A stretch of 64,000 nt of DNA from Aureimonas altamirensis (GCF_023702225.1 NZ_JAMQCO010000005.1:248001-312000), one strand, 5' to 3'; shown: positions 1 to 7,949, counted from the first letter of the stretch. Numbers and translations: made by a program. Notes: generated from the sequence alone by a model not told the origin.

Positions 1-865
1 GCACGGTGACATGCTCGACGTTGCGTGCGTCGATGGGCTTCAGCGCCCGCAGCACTTTCAGCTTCTCGTCGCGCAGGGCATTGCCGTCGATGGCGCCCGG
101 CGGCTCAAGCGCCACCAGGCACATCAGCTGCACGATATGGTTCTGCACCATGTCGCGCAGCGCGCCGGCCTTGTCGTAGTAGCCCGCCCGCCCTTCGAGG
201 CCGACCGATTCGGCGACGGTGATCTGTACGTGGTCCACGAAGGCCGAGTTCCACAACGGCTCGTAGAGCATGTTGGCAAAGCGCAGGGCCATCAGGTTCT
301 GCACCGTCTCCTTGCCGAGATAATGATCGATGCGGAAGACCTGATGTTCCTCGAAATGCTCGCCGATGATCCGGTTCAGCTCGCGAGCGGATTCGAGGTC
401 GCGCCCGACCGGCTTTTCGACAACTAGCCGGGTGCGGTCGTTGACGAGGCCGAAGCTGCGGATGCGCATGGCGAAATCGCCGAACAGCGATGGCCCCACG
501 GCAAGGTAGAAGGCGCGGATCCGGCTCGGCGGCGCCTGGTCCAGCAGCGTCTTCAGCTCGTCCCAGCCGCCATCCGCCCGCGCATCGACCTTCAGGTAGA
601 AGAGCCGGCCGATGAAGCGTTCTATGGCGGCCTCGTCATGGTCTTCCGCGGCGACGAAACGGTCGATCGCCTCGCGTGCGAAGGCACGGTATTCCTCGTC
701 CCCGAGCGCCGTCCGCGATGCGCCGATGATCCGGGAATCGGCAGGGAGCTGACCGTCGAGGTCGCGATGGTAAAGGGCAGGCAGAAGCTTGCGTTCCGCC
801 AGGTCGCCGTTGCCCCCGAAAACAACGTAGTCGAAACTCTCTACCGGGATGATATGGCTGGTCAC
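1..865 (-). CDS. zwf: Glucose-6-phosphate 1-dehydrogenase, 3' end cut by window
   Basis: Oxidises glucose-6-phosphate to 6-phosphogluconolactone with NAD(P)+, the entry to the Entner-Doudoroff and pentose phosphate routes. Only the first 288 codons are present; the gene runs off base 1. The start is GTG at 865, preceded by AGGA at 9 nt, and gives the N-terminus MTSHIIPVESFDYVVFG, typical of rhizobial Zwf. Visible are the Rossmann loop GGNGDLA (17-23), EKPVGRDL, and the substrate-binding signature RIDHYLGKE (178-186). Most family members have T or S where N19 stands. The next gene upstream, a GntR regulator, is divergent across a 314-nt AT-rich gap. Usually followed by pgl and edd, which would lie outside the window. 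Confidence 0.97.
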   Translation of the reverse strand, partial: MTSHIIPVESFDYVVFGGNGDLAERKLLPALYHRDLDGQLPADSRIIGASRTALGDEEYRAFAREAIDRFVAAEDHDEAAIERFIGRLFYLKVDARADGGWDELKTLLDQAPPSRIRAFYLAVGPSLFGDFAMRIRSFGLVNDRTRLVVEKPVGRDLESARELNRIIGEHFEEHQVFRIDHYLGKETVQNLMALRFANMLYEPLWNSAFVDHVQITVAESVGLEGRAGYYDKAGALRDMVQNHIVQLMCLVALEPPGAIDGNALRDEKLKVLRALKPIDARNVEHVTV

Positions 866-1179
866 GAATGGGAATCCTGCTGCAATCCTTGAGTCGGTTA
901 TAGGGCGACCCATCGGCGAAGGTAATTCTAATCGATTGAAAATGAAAGATCGCAGCGCCGAATTTCCGAGGCGACGGCCCGGATCTGGCGTTGTGGCGTC
1001 CTGCCGGAATGACGCCGCATACGAAGGTAAAATTGCCGGATCAACATTACTACTGACGGTTATATTTCTATAAACAAATATACACTTAACATTCGTAATT
1101 TATTGAATTGTAAGGACTTTCAACATTTTTTCGACGTGCTATAACGCACGACGGAATTTTACGGCACATAGGGAGTAAA
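866..1179. other. Divergent intergenic region between zwf and the GntR gene
   Basis: No gene is visible in these 314 bases. The half nearer the GntR gene (about 1030-1165) is strikingly AT-rich for this genome and includes runs such as TTATATTTCTATAAAC and TAATTTATTGAATTG. It must contain the promoters of zwf (leftward) and of the GntR-kdsD pair (rightward). An inverted repeat close to the GntR start is listed separately. Confidence 0.7.
1132..1153 (+). promoter_or_regulatory. Inverted repeat upstream of the GntR gene, possible operator
   Basis: CGTGC (1135-1139) and GCACG (1146-1150) form an inverted repeat around TATAAC, and the symmetry continues outward as CG.. and ..CG with one mismatch. 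The repeat ends 30 nt before the regulator's ATG, and its centre could serve as a -10 element. GntR/HutC proteins bind short palindromes and often repress themselves, so an autoregulatory operator is a reasonable inference. No binding data are available. Confidence 0.4.
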
Positions 1180-1893
1180 ATGAGCCTCAAGACTTTCGAT
1201 CTTAGGCCCTTGTATCTGCAGGTCGTTGACGACTTCATAGGTCGAATAGTCTCTGGCGTCTGGCCGGCTGGTCAATTCATAGCCAGCGAGACGGAAATAT
1301 CCCGCGAACTCGGTCTCTCCATCGGCACGGTGCGCCGCGCCTTCGACATTCTCGATCAGTATGGCGTACTCGATCGTTCCCAAGGCAAGGGAACGTTGAT
1401 CCTGGACGCGTCCGGCGAAGAGGCGTCCCGGCGCTTCGTCACCTTCATCGACGGCGCCGGCGAGCGCGTCGCCGGCGAGCTCGAACTGATCGAAGCATCC
1501 ATGTCCAAGGCGGACGCTGCCGTCGCTGCCGACCTGAAGATCGATCCGGGCAGCGATATCCTGACGATGCGGCGGCAGCGCCGGTATGGCGAGCGCATCT
1601 TCCTGACGGAGATCGCGCAGAGCCCGTTCGTGCCGCCGGCCGGCGCACGTGGCAAGGCTGCCCTGATGGAAGCCGCGGAGGGGCGCTGGTTCGCCCACAG
1701 CCTGGCCGTCCGGATGACCGAGACGATCAAGCCGATTCAGGCAGACGCGGATGATGCCCGCTCTTTCGGTGTGCCGGCGGGAGAGGCCCTCCTGGAATTG
1801 ACGCGCATCATCTTCAGTTATGACGGCACGGCGCTGGAACGCCGCGTCGCGCACTGCTATCTGGGGCAGGATCTGTTCTACGAGAACAGCTGA
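1180..1893 (+). CDS. GntR family (HutC subfamily) transcriptional regulator
   Basis: 237-residue transcription factor. Residues about 8-75 form a GntR winged helix (PLYLQVVDDFIGRIVSG, then ETEISRELGLSIGTVRRAF), followed by GKGT of the wing. Residues about 90-235 look like a UTRA ligand-binding domain (RQRRYGERIFLTEIAQSPF, ending in ELTRIIFSYDGTALE). HutC-type regulators usually sense small metabolites, often sugars, amino sugars or histidine breakdown products; the ligand here cannot be told. It lies 19 nt upstream of kdsD on the same strand, so the two are probably co-transcribed and a sugar-phosphate ligand is possible. An inverted repeat sits just upstream of the start. Confidence 0.9.
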   Translation: MSLKTFDLRPLYLQVVDDFIGRIVSGVWPAGQFIASETEISRELGLSIGTVRRAFDILDQYGVLDRSQGKGTLILDASGEEASRRFVTFIDGAGERVAGELELIEASMSKADAAVAADLKIDPGSDILTMRRQRRYGERIFLTEIAQSPFVPPAGARGKAALMEAAEGRWFAHSLAVRMTETIKPIQADADDARSFGVPAGEALLELTRIIFSYDGTALERRVAHCYLGQDLFYENS

Positions 1894-1912
1894 GAGCAGC
1901 CCGGAAGGCCCG

Positions 1913-2902
1913 ATGTCACACGCTGAAGAACGTTCGCTGGCCATCACAGGCTCGGCGCTCCGCAGTCTTTCGGCCGCAAGCGACGGTTTCGATCTCCTGT
2001 CCGCCGATATCCGGAACGGGCCGCTGGGACAGGCCATAGCGGAGGCGGTTGCGCTGATCCGGGCGCGGCCGGGCCGCCTGATCGTCACCGGCGTCGGCAA
2101 GAGCGGGCATATCGCCCGCAAGCTCGCGGCCACGTTCGCCTCTACCGGTACGCCCGCCTACCATCTCCACCCGACCGAGGCGAACCACGGCGATCTCGGC
2201 ATGATCGACAGGACGGATGTCATCATGGCGCTGTCCTGGTCTGGCGAGACCAGCGAACTGGCGCAGACGATCACCTATGCCAAGCGCTTCGAAGTGCCCT
2301 TGATCTCGTTGACTTCGGCCGGCGACAGCACGCTCGCGATGGCGTCGAGCGTTGCGCTCGTCCTGCCCCGCGTGCGGGAGGCATGCCCGCACAACCTTGC
2401 GCCGACGACCTCCACCCTCATGCAACTGGCGATCGGCGACGCCATCGCCGTGGCGCTGATCGAGGACCGCGGCTTCTCTCCGGACGATTTCAAGATATTC
2501 CACCCCGGCGGCAAGCTGGGCGCCCAGTTGCAGACGGTGGGCGACCTCATGCACACGGGGCAGTCGCTGCCGCTGACGGGTCTCGCAGCCGATATCTCGC
2601 AGGCCGTCCGCGTCATGTCGGCCCATGGTTTCGGTGCGGTCGGCATCGTCGATGATGCCGGCAACCTTGCCGGGATGATCACGGACGGCGACCTGCGACG
2701 TCATCTGTCGCCCGACCTCGCCCAGCGCAACGTATCCGCAGTCATGACGCACGGACCGATCGTCGTCGGCGCGTCCACCCTGGCCGCCGAGGCGCTGAAG
2801 CTGATGGAAGCCCGCAAGATCGGGGCTCTCTTCGTCGTGGACGGCATGCGCCCGGTCGGCTTCATCCGCACGCTGGACCTGCTGCGCGCCGGCGTCGCCT
2901 GA
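1913..2902 (+). CDS. kdsD: Arabinose-5-phosphate isomerase (KpsF/GutQ family)
   Basis: Interconverts ribulose-5-phosphate and arabinose-5-phosphate, the first step to the Kdo of lipopolysaccharide. The 329-residue length is standard. An SIS domain covers about residues 35-175 with GVGKSGHIARK (60-70), STGTPAYHLHPTEANHGDLG and SWSGETSEL. Two CBS repeats follow (about 205-262 and 270-325), with the C-terminal HPGGKLGAQL hinge before them. The start at 1913 has AAGG 5 nt upstream; an open frame continues further back but overlaps the GntR gene. Pairing with a GntR regulator rather than with other Kdo genes is unusual, so a role in another sugar-phosphate pathway is not excluded. Confidence 0.93.
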   Translation: MSHAEERSLAITGSALRSLSAASDGFDLLSADIRNGPLGQAIAEAVALIRARPGRLIVTGVGKSGHIARKLAATFASTGTPAYHLHPTEANHGDLGMIDRTDVIMALSWSGETSELAQTITYAKRFEVPLISLTSAGDSTLAMASSVALVLPRVREACPHNLAPTTSTLMQLAIGDAIAVALIEDRGFSPDDFKIFHPGGKLGAQLQTVGDLMHTGQSLPLTGLAADISQAVRVMSAHGFGAVGIVDDAGNLAGMITDGDLRRHLSPDLAQRNVSAVMTHGPIVVGASTLAAEALKLMEARKIGALFVVDGMRPVGFIRTLDLLRAGVA

Positions 2903-2958
2903 AGCGCCGCGCGTACACAAAAAAACCGTCGGCGGTGCAAAGGCGCAAGGTTCGGGAA

Positions 2959-2973
2959 TTAACCGGGTGTTAA
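2959..2973 (+). promoter_or_regulatory. CtrA-type binding site upstream of minC
   Basis: TTAA (2959-2962), seven bases, then TTAA (2970-2973) followed by C, an exact match to the TTAA-N7-TTAA(C) box of the alphaproteobacterial cell-cycle regulator CtrA. It lies 41-55 nt before minC. A further TTAACC half-site is at 3005-3010. CtrA control of minCD has been reported in Sinorhizobium meliloti, which makes the match biologically plausible; direct binding here is inferred. Confidence 0.65.
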
Positions 2974-2990
2974 CCGTGGAGGCGTACACC

Positions 2991-3008
2991 ATGGAAACCA
3001 CTCGTTAA
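2991..3008 (+). other. Five-codon leader ORF in front of minC
   Basis: ATG at 2991 opens a reading frame of five codons (M-E-T-T-R) that stops with TAA at 3006-3008, only 5 nt before the minC ATG. It has a strong Shine-Dalgarno, GGAGG at 2978-2982, at 8 nt spacing. The minC start itself has none. The arrangement suggests that ribosomes load at the leader and re-initiate at minC. It may also simply be a chance ORF within a ribosome-loading site. Confidence 0.35.
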
Positions 3009-3013
3009 CCAAG

Positions 3014-3766
3014 ATGAATGAAACCTTGACCAGTCGCAAAGCAATCCGCCTGCGCGGACGGTCCTTTCTGGCGCTCGTCCTTTCGCCGGAGCTGCCCTTC
3101 GAGGATTGGCTCCACGAACTGGATGACCTTGCCCGGCGCTCCACCGGCTTCTTCCTGAGCCGGCCCATCGTGCTGGACGTCGCCGGCTTGCCGATCACGC
3201 GCGATACCCTGCAGGCGTTGATCGACGAACTGGCCAGGCGCAACGTCAGGATCATGGGCATCGAAGGCGCCAAGCCTTCCCTGCTGGGGCCCGGCATGCC
3301 GCCCGAGATGCGCGGCGGCCGCCCCGCTGCGGACGTCGAGGTGCCGGAAGACAGCGCGGCGCCGGCGGCCGGTGCGAAGCCGCGTGCCGAGCCCGCGCGC
3401 GACACCGCCGCCAGCGTCTATGTCGCGCCGCAGGGAAACTCCACGCTGATCGTCGAGGAGAGCGTGCGCTCGGGCCAGTCGATCATCCATCCCGAGGGGG
3501 ACGTGACCGTACTCGGGTCCGTATCGTCCGGGGCGGAGATCGTTGCCGGCGGCTCCATCCACGTCTACGGCGCGCTTCGCGGACGCGCGCTGGCCGGTTC
3601 CGCCGGCAATCCGAAGGCACGCATCTTCTGCCGCAGGCTCGAGGCCGAGCTGATCGCGATCGACGGCCTCTACAAGACCGCGGAAGACATGGAACAGAAA
3701 CTCCGGGGACAGGCCGTGCAGGTCTGGCTGGACGGAGATGTATTGAAGGCAGCCGTTCTGGCTTGA
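3014..3766 (+). CDS. minC: Septum site-determining protein MinC
   Basis: FtsZ-polymerisation inhibitor that, recruited to the membrane by MinD, blocks division at the poles. 250 residues. The N-terminal FtsZ-inhibitory domain spans about 1-105 (RGRSFLALVLSPELP, DVAGLPITRDTLQALIDEL); an acidic/alanine-rich linker covers about 108-150; the C-terminal beta-helix that dimerises and binds MinD follows (GSVSSGAEIVAGGSIHVYG, ALRGRALAG). In-frame upstream codons meet a stop without another start, so 3014 is fixed, although no Shine-Dalgarno precedes it. First gene of minCDE, 17 nt before minD. A CtrA box and a short leader ORF lie upstream. Confidence 0.97.
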   Translation: MNETLTSRKAIRLRGRSFLALVLSPELPFEDWLHELDDLARRSTGFFLSRPIVLDVAGLPITRDTLQALIDELARRNVRIMGIEGAKPSLLGPGMPPEMRGGRPAADVEVPEDSAAPAAGAKPRAEPARDTAASVYVAPQGNSTLIVEESVRSGQSIIHPEGDVTVLGSVSSGAEIVAGGSIHVYGALRGRALAGSAGNPKARIFCRRLEAELIAIDGLYKTAEDMEQKLRGQAVQVWLDGDVLKAAVLA

Positions 3767-3783
3767 ACGAAAGGACGTCGATA

Positions 3784-4599
3784 ATGGCAAAAGTTCTGGT
3801 AGTGACGTCGGGCAAGGGGGGAGTCGGAAAGACGACCTCGACCGCCGCGCTGGGCGCCGCGCTTGCGCAGGGCGGCCAGAAGGTCGTGGTCGTCGATTTC
3901 GACGTCGGACTTCGCAACCTGGATCTGGTGATGGGCGCCGAACGCCGCGTCGTCTACGATCTCATAAACGTGGTGCAGGGTGACGCCAAGCTGCCCCAGG
4001 CGCTGATCCGCGACAAGCGCGTCGATACGCTGCACCTGCTGCCCGCCTCGCAGACGCGCGACAAGGACAACCTCACCACCGAGGGCGTCGAGCGCGTGAT
4101 GGGCGAGTTGAAGGAGCAGTTCGACTGGGTGATCTGCGACAGCCCGGCCGGCATCGAGCGCGGCGCCACGCTGGCCATGCGCCATGCCGACATCGCGGTC
4201 GTCGTCACCAATCCGGAAGTGTCGTCGGTCCGCGATTCCGACCGCATCATCGGCTTGCTCGACTCCAAGACCGAACGCGCCGAGCGCGGCGAGCGGATCG
4301 AGAAGCACCTGCTGCTCACCCGTTTCGACACGATGCGCGCCGAGCGCGGCGACATGCTCAAGGTCGAGGACGTGCTGGAGATTCTCTCCATTCCGCTGCT
4401 CGGGATCATTCCGGAAAGCGCCGAGGTGCTGCGCGCCTCCAACCTCGGAACGCCCGTCACCCTGTCGGATGCCAACAGCGCCCCGGCGCGCGCCTACATG
4501 GACGCCGCCCGCCGCCTGAACGGCGATGCCGTGCCGATGATCGTGCCGACCGACAAGCGCGGCCTTCTCGGCAAACTCTTCGGCAGGAGGGCGGCATGA
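3784..4599 (+). CDS. minD: Septum site-determining ATPase MinD
   Basis: ParA/MinD-family ATPase that binds the membrane when loaded with ATP, carries MinC, and is released by MinE. 271 residues. The deviant Walker A GKGGVGKT is at 10-17, [14 protein letters not shown] and the Walker B-like [11 protein letters not shown] follow, and the C-terminus [12 protein letters not shown] is the amphipathic membrane-targeting helix. The start MAKVLVV at 3784 has AAGGA at 8 nt; a TTG further upstream in frame lacks family support. Its last bases overlap minE by 4 nt. Confidence 0.98.
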   Translation: MAKVLVVTSGKGGVGKTTSTAALGAALAQGGQKVVVVDFDVGLRNLDLVMGAERRVVYDLINVVQGDAKLPQALIRDKRVDTLHLLPASQTRDKDNLTTEGVERVMGELKEQFDWVICDSPAGIERGATLAMRHADIAVVVTNPEVSSVRDSDRIIGLLDSKTERAERGERIEKHLLLTRFDTMRAERGDMLKVEDVLEILSIPLLGIIPESAEVLRASNLGTPVTLSDANSAPARAYMDAARRLNGDAVPMIVPTDKRGLLGKLFGRRAA

Positions 4600-4880
4600 A
4601 CCTTTTCAACCTCTTTGCCCGACGCAATACCGCGCCGGCGGCGCGCGAGCGCCTGCAGGTCCTGCTGGCGCACGAGCGGGCGGCGGTGGGCCAGTCGGAC
4701 CTCGTGAACATCCTGCGCGAGGAGATCCTGGCGGTCATCGCCAAGCACGTGTCCATCGACCGCGAGAAGGTCAAGGTTTCGATGGATCGCGGTGACGCCA
4801 TCTCCATGCTGGAGGTGGATATCGAGCTGCCGACGGCCGAGCCGGTCATGGACCGGGAGGTCCGGGCGGCGCACGGCTGA
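4596..4880 (+). CDS. minE: Cell division topological specificity factor MinE
   Basis: Stimulates MinD ATPase and drives Min oscillation or polar gradients. 94 residues, a normal length. N-terminal membrane-binding segment [10 protein letters not shown], then the anti-MinCD helix ([14 protein letters not shown]), then the C-terminal dimerisation domain ([36 protein letters not shown]). ATGA overlap with minD indicates translational coupling. A small ORF follows after 44 nt before the operon terminator. Confidence 0.97.
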   Translation: MNLFNLFARRNTAPAARERLQVLLAHERAAVGQSDLVNILREEILAVIAKHVSIDREKVKVSMDRGDAISMLEVDIELPTAEPVMDREVRAAHG

Positions 4881-4924
4881 TCGGCCGGCCAATCCGAGGA
4901 CTTGAAGCGAAAGGAGAGACGACG

Positions 4925-5089
4925 ATGAGCAGAGCCGAACTTCTCGTCCGGTTGCAGAAGGTGCAGGAAACCCCGGAAATGCAGGGTCGCAATATCCGCA
5001 GCATCGCGGCGATCCTGTCCAATGACGCACTCCTCAAACATGTCGAGGTGTGCGAGGAGGCGGTCGAGAAAGCACGCCGAGTCAACTAG
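4925..5089 (+). CDS. Small 54-residue protein at the end of the min operon
   Basis: ATG at 4925 follows a good Shine-Dalgarno (AAAGGAGAG, 4911-4919). The product, beginning MSRAELLVRLQKVQETPEM and ending EEAVEKARRVN, is mostly charged and predicted helical, without a membrane segment or a signal peptide. I do not recognise a family. It sits 44 nt after minE and directly before the terminator at 5101-5127, so it is the fourth gene of the min transcript. The strong ribosome-binding site and position favour a real gene; a role in division is only suggested by location. Confidence 0.7.
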   Translation: MSRAELLVRLQKVQETPEMQGRNIRSIAAILSNDALLKHVEVCEEAVEKARRVN

Positions 5090-5100
5090 AATTGACCTGA

Positions 5101-5127
5101 CCCCGGCCGGTCGAGCCGGGGTTTTTT
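5101..5127 (+). terminator. Rho-independent terminator of the min operon
   Basis: Stem CCCCGGC (5101-5107) / GCCGGGG (5115-5121) with a 7-nt loop, followed directly by TTTTTT (5122-5127). It lies 11 nt after the stop of the 54-residue ORF. Confidence 0.93.
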
Positions 5128-5196
5128 ATACGGGTCGGGCAACCGATGCGGTGGTTTGTCGCTTCCTCTGGTCGGCGAAACAACCGCGGGAAAATC

Positions 5197-6147
5197 ATGC
5201 CAAGCGATACTGTAGCGCGCAAACGACAGGCTTCGGCCGAGATCGCGGTCTTCGCGCCATGGCCGCTTTTCACCATCACCATCGAGAAACTGGCCAGCGG
5301 CGAGGACGAAGTCTATTTCCATGCCGGGGGCCAGGGCGTATGGGCCGCGCGCATGGCCGCCGAACTGGGCGGCAAGGCGCTGCTCGTCGGGCCGGTGGGC
5401 GGCGAGGCGCGCACCCTGATCGAGGCCCTGGTGCGGTCCGAAGGGCTGGACATGCGCGCCGTGCCCATCCGCCACGCCAATGGCGGATACATCAACGACA
5501 GGCGCGGCGGCGAGCGCAAGGAAATCGCCACCGTGCCGCCGCCCCGGCTGGACCGCCACGAGGTGGACGACCTCTATAATGCGGCGCTGGCCGAGGGCAT
5601 ACGCTGCGGCACGATGATCGTGACCGGCGTGCCCGACGGGGAAGTCCTGCCGGTGGAAATCTACACGCGGCTGGCCCGCGACCTGAAGGCCAACGACGTC
5701 GTCTCCGTCGCCGATATCGCGGGCACGGTCCTGGACGCCATCGAGGAGGGCCTGACGCTCATAAAGGTCAGCCACGAGGAACTGCAGGCGGCCGGCCTTG
5801 CCAAGGACGATAGCCGGAAAAGCCTGATGAAGGCCATGGAGGGCCTGCGCAAGAAGGCCGACAATATCGTCGTCTCCTGTGCCGGGGCCGGTGCGCTGGC
5901 CCTCATGCAAGACCGGTTCTGGGAGGCGAAGGCTCCGCAACTGACCCCGCGCGACCACAGCGGCGCCGGCGACTCCATGACGGCCGCCCTTGCCGTCGCA
6001 CTCTCACGCGGGGACGAGCCGGACGCCTGCCTGAAACTGGCGACGGCCGCAGGCGCGATGAACGTGACCCGCCATGGGCGTGGCACCGGCAACCTGCACG
6101 ATATCGAGATCGTCGCGGGGCGGGTGAGGATCGAGGAAATCAAATGA
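5197..6147 (+). CDS. PfkB (ribokinase) family carbohydrate kinase
   Basis: 316-residue sugar or sugar-phosphate kinase. The N-terminal signature GGQGVWAARMAAELGG is close to that of 1-phosphofructokinase/tagatose-6-phosphate kinases, and the C-terminal PfkB motif DHSGAGDSMTAALAVAL carries the catalytic Asp and anion-hole glycines (usual form DTTGAGD). The middle lacks further substrate-specific features I can read. Start 5197 has GGGA at 7 nt; an in-frame ATG at 5146 lies almost on the min terminator and adds an unlikely arginine-rich leader. It overlaps the following phosphatase gene by 4 nt, so kinase and phosphatase are made together. Substrate unknown. Confidence 0.85.
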   Translation: MPSDTVARKRQASAEIAVFAPWPLFTITIEKLASGEDEVYFHAGGQGVWAARMAAELGGKALLVGPVGGEARTLIEALVRSEGLDMRAVPIRHANGGYINDRRGGERKEIATVPPPRLDRHEVDDLYNAALAEGIRCGTMIVTGVPDGEVLPVEIYTRLARDLKANDVVSVADIAGTVLDAIEEGLTLIKVSHEELQAAGLAKDDSRKSLMKAMEGLRKKADNIVVSCAGAGALALMQDRFWEAKAPQLTPRDHSGAGDSMTAALAVALSRGDEPDACLKLATAAGAMNVTRHGRGTGNLHDIEIVAGRVRIEEIK

Positions 6148-6971
6148 GCCGAGCCCAAGACGATCTCCGCGATCTGGAGAGCCTTGCCGTCGAACTGGCG
6201 CAACTGGCCGGCGACCGCATCATCGCCTCCCTCGGTACGGCCCTGGCCGTCAAGTACAAGAAACTCTCCCGCGAGGAAGAGGCCGAGGCGGAGTTCCGCG
6301 ACCCGGTGTCCGAAATCGACAGCGCCGTCGAGGCGGTGCTGCGCGAGCGCCTTGCCGAGCGCTATCCGACGCATGGCATCGTCGGCGAAGAGGAAGGCGG
6401 AGGCGACCTGCCGCCATGCGATTACACCTGGGTGATCGACCCCGTCGACGGAACGGCAAATTTCGTCAACGGCTTTCCCATCTTTGCGGCCTCGATCGGC
6501 CTGGTGCACAAGGGCGACCCCATCGTCGGCGCGGTCTGGTGCTCGACCAGCCACGCGCTGCGGCCGGGGGTCTACCATGCGACCAGCGGCGGCGCCCTGT
6601 TCTTCGACGGGGCTCGCATCGAGGCGGTGGACCGTTCCGCGGTCAAGCGGCGCATCGTGGCCATGCCGAACCTCATGACCGACATGAGCCTCGGCTACGA
6701 GGCGCGGCAGACCGGCTCGGCGGCTGCGGAATGCGCTTTCGTGGCGGCCGGGCTTCTTGCGGGCGCACGGTTCGACTCGCCCAATATATGGGATGTCGCC
6801 GGCGGCGTGCCCCTGGTGCAGGCAACGGGCGGCACCGTGTTGACGCGCCAGGGCGCGGGCCACGACTGGAAGGAATTCCGGCGCTTCGATGCCCCACGCG
6901 GCGTCGTGTGGCGTCAGCCCATGATCATCGGGGGTGGCGAAACCGCCAGCGCATTGGCACTTACGGCCTGA
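6144..6971 (+). CDS. Inositol monophosphatase family protein
   Basis: Mg2+-dependent sugar-phosphate or inositol-phosphate phosphatase, 275 residues. The metal-binding motifs are visible: GEEEG in the N-terminal half, IDPVDGTANFVNGFP (the DPxDGT signature) and the WDVAGGVPLV segment near the C-terminus, which in most members reads WDxAAG. ATGA overlap with the upstream PfkB kinase gives translational coupling. SuhB, HisN-type histidinol phosphatase and CysQ all belong to this superfamily; the context with a kinase does not settle the substrate. Confidence 0.9.
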   Translation: MSRAQDDLRDLESLAVELAQLAGDRIIASLGTALAVKYKKLSREEEAEAEFRDPVSEIDSAVEAVLRERLAERYPTHGIVGEEEGGGDLPPCDYTWVIDPVDGTANFVNGFPIFAASIGLVHKGDPIVGAVWCSTSHALRPGVYHATSGGALFFDGARIEAVDRSAVKRRIVAMPNLMTDMSLGYEARQTGSAAAECAFVAAGLLAGARFDSPNIWDVAGGVPLVQATGGTVLTRQGAGHDWKEFRRFDAPRGVVWRQPMIIGGGETASALALTA

Positions 6972-7070
6972 CGGAAGCGGAATTCTGCGCTTTGTGCGCA
7001 ATAATCATTCCAATGGTAAGGCAAACAGGCTTTATGGGAGGGATCCGAAGCGACCTCCCGTATCATCGAC

Positions 7071-7949
7071 ATGCCCAGCCAGACAGCGTCCACATCCATA
7101 CTCGGCGGCATACTGCTGACCCTGTTTGCCGGCATGATCTTCTCGTCCATGGATGCCGTGGCCAAGAGCCTGACGGGAACGCTGCCCGTCATGCAGGTTG
7201 TGTGGGGGCGCTACGTCTTCCATACGCTTCTGGTCGGCGGCATCCTGACCGCCCGTAGCGGCGGCTTCGGCTATCTCAGGTCGCGTCACCCCGTGCTGCA
7301 GTTCGTCCGGGGCATGTGCCTGCTTTCGTCGACGCTGCTGATGTACATGGCCATCGCGCGCGTGCCGCTGGCCGACGCGACCGCCGTCCTGTTCTTCTCG
7401 CCCGTCTTCGTGACCCTGCTGTCCGTCCTGGTGCTGAAGGAAACGATCGGCATCCATCGCGTCACCGCGGTGGTGGCGGGCTTCGTCGGCGTTCTGCTCG
7501 TGGTGCGTCCGGAACTCGGCCGCACCGATCCATGGCTTCTGCTGCCGCTGGCCGCCGTCGTCAGCAATTCGGTGTACCTGATGATGACGCGCCATCTGGC
7601 GCATGCCGAAAGCCCTGCGGTAACGCAGTTCAACACGACCGCCGCAGGCATGGTCATCATGTGCTTCGTCGTGCTGCCCGCCTGGCAGACGCCGGAACCC
7701 CGGCAATGGGCGCTGATGTTGGTGATGGGTGCGTTCGGCGCCCTGGGCCATACCGTGCTGGTGAAGGCGTTCTCGTTCGCCCCGGCCTCGCTTCTGTCGC
7801 CGTTCCTGTATTCCCAGGTGATGTTCTCGGCGCTGCTCAGCATCTTCTGGTTCGGCGACCCGATGCATCCGCTGACGCTGGCGGGAACGGCTATCCTGAT
7901 CGCCAGCGGACTCTATATCTGGTGGCGCGAGAACCGGAGGCGCCTGTAA
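7071..7949 (+). CDS. DMT superfamily (EamA) transporter
   Basis: 292-residue inner-membrane protein with about ten hydrophobic helices arranged as two EamA repeats (for example ILLTLFAGMIFSSMDAVAKSL at the start and GAFGALGHTVLVKAFSFAPA in the second repeat). Such proteins export or import metabolites, commonly amino acids or nucleotide-sugar precursors, by secondary transport. It is 99 nt downstream of the phosphatase gene and ends before a hairpin that separates it from the convergent SDR gene. Substrate cannot be inferred. Confidence 0.9.
   Translation: MPSQTASTSILGGILLTLFAGMIFSSMDAVAKSLTGTLPVMQVVWGRYVFHTLLVGGILTARSGGFGYLRSRHPVLQFVRGMCLLSSTLLMYMAIARVPLADATAVLFFSPVFVTLLSVLVLKETIGIHRVTAVVAGFVGVLLVVRPELGRTDPWLLLPLAAVVSNSVYLMMTRHLAHAESPAVTQFNTTAAGMVIMCFVVLPAWQTPEPRQWALMLVMGAFGALGHTVLVKAFSFAPASLLSPFLYSQVMFSALLSIFWFGDPMHPLTLAGTAILIASGLYIWWRENRRRL

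Noticed and set aside
3005-3010. Third TTAACC near minC as a second CtrA box
   Set aside because: No partner TTAA at seven bases on either side; it is at most a half-site.
5146-5196. Earlier ATG for the PfkB kinase
   Set aside because: It lies 19 nt after the min terminator, has no ribosome-binding site and adds an arginine-rich stretch not seen in the family.
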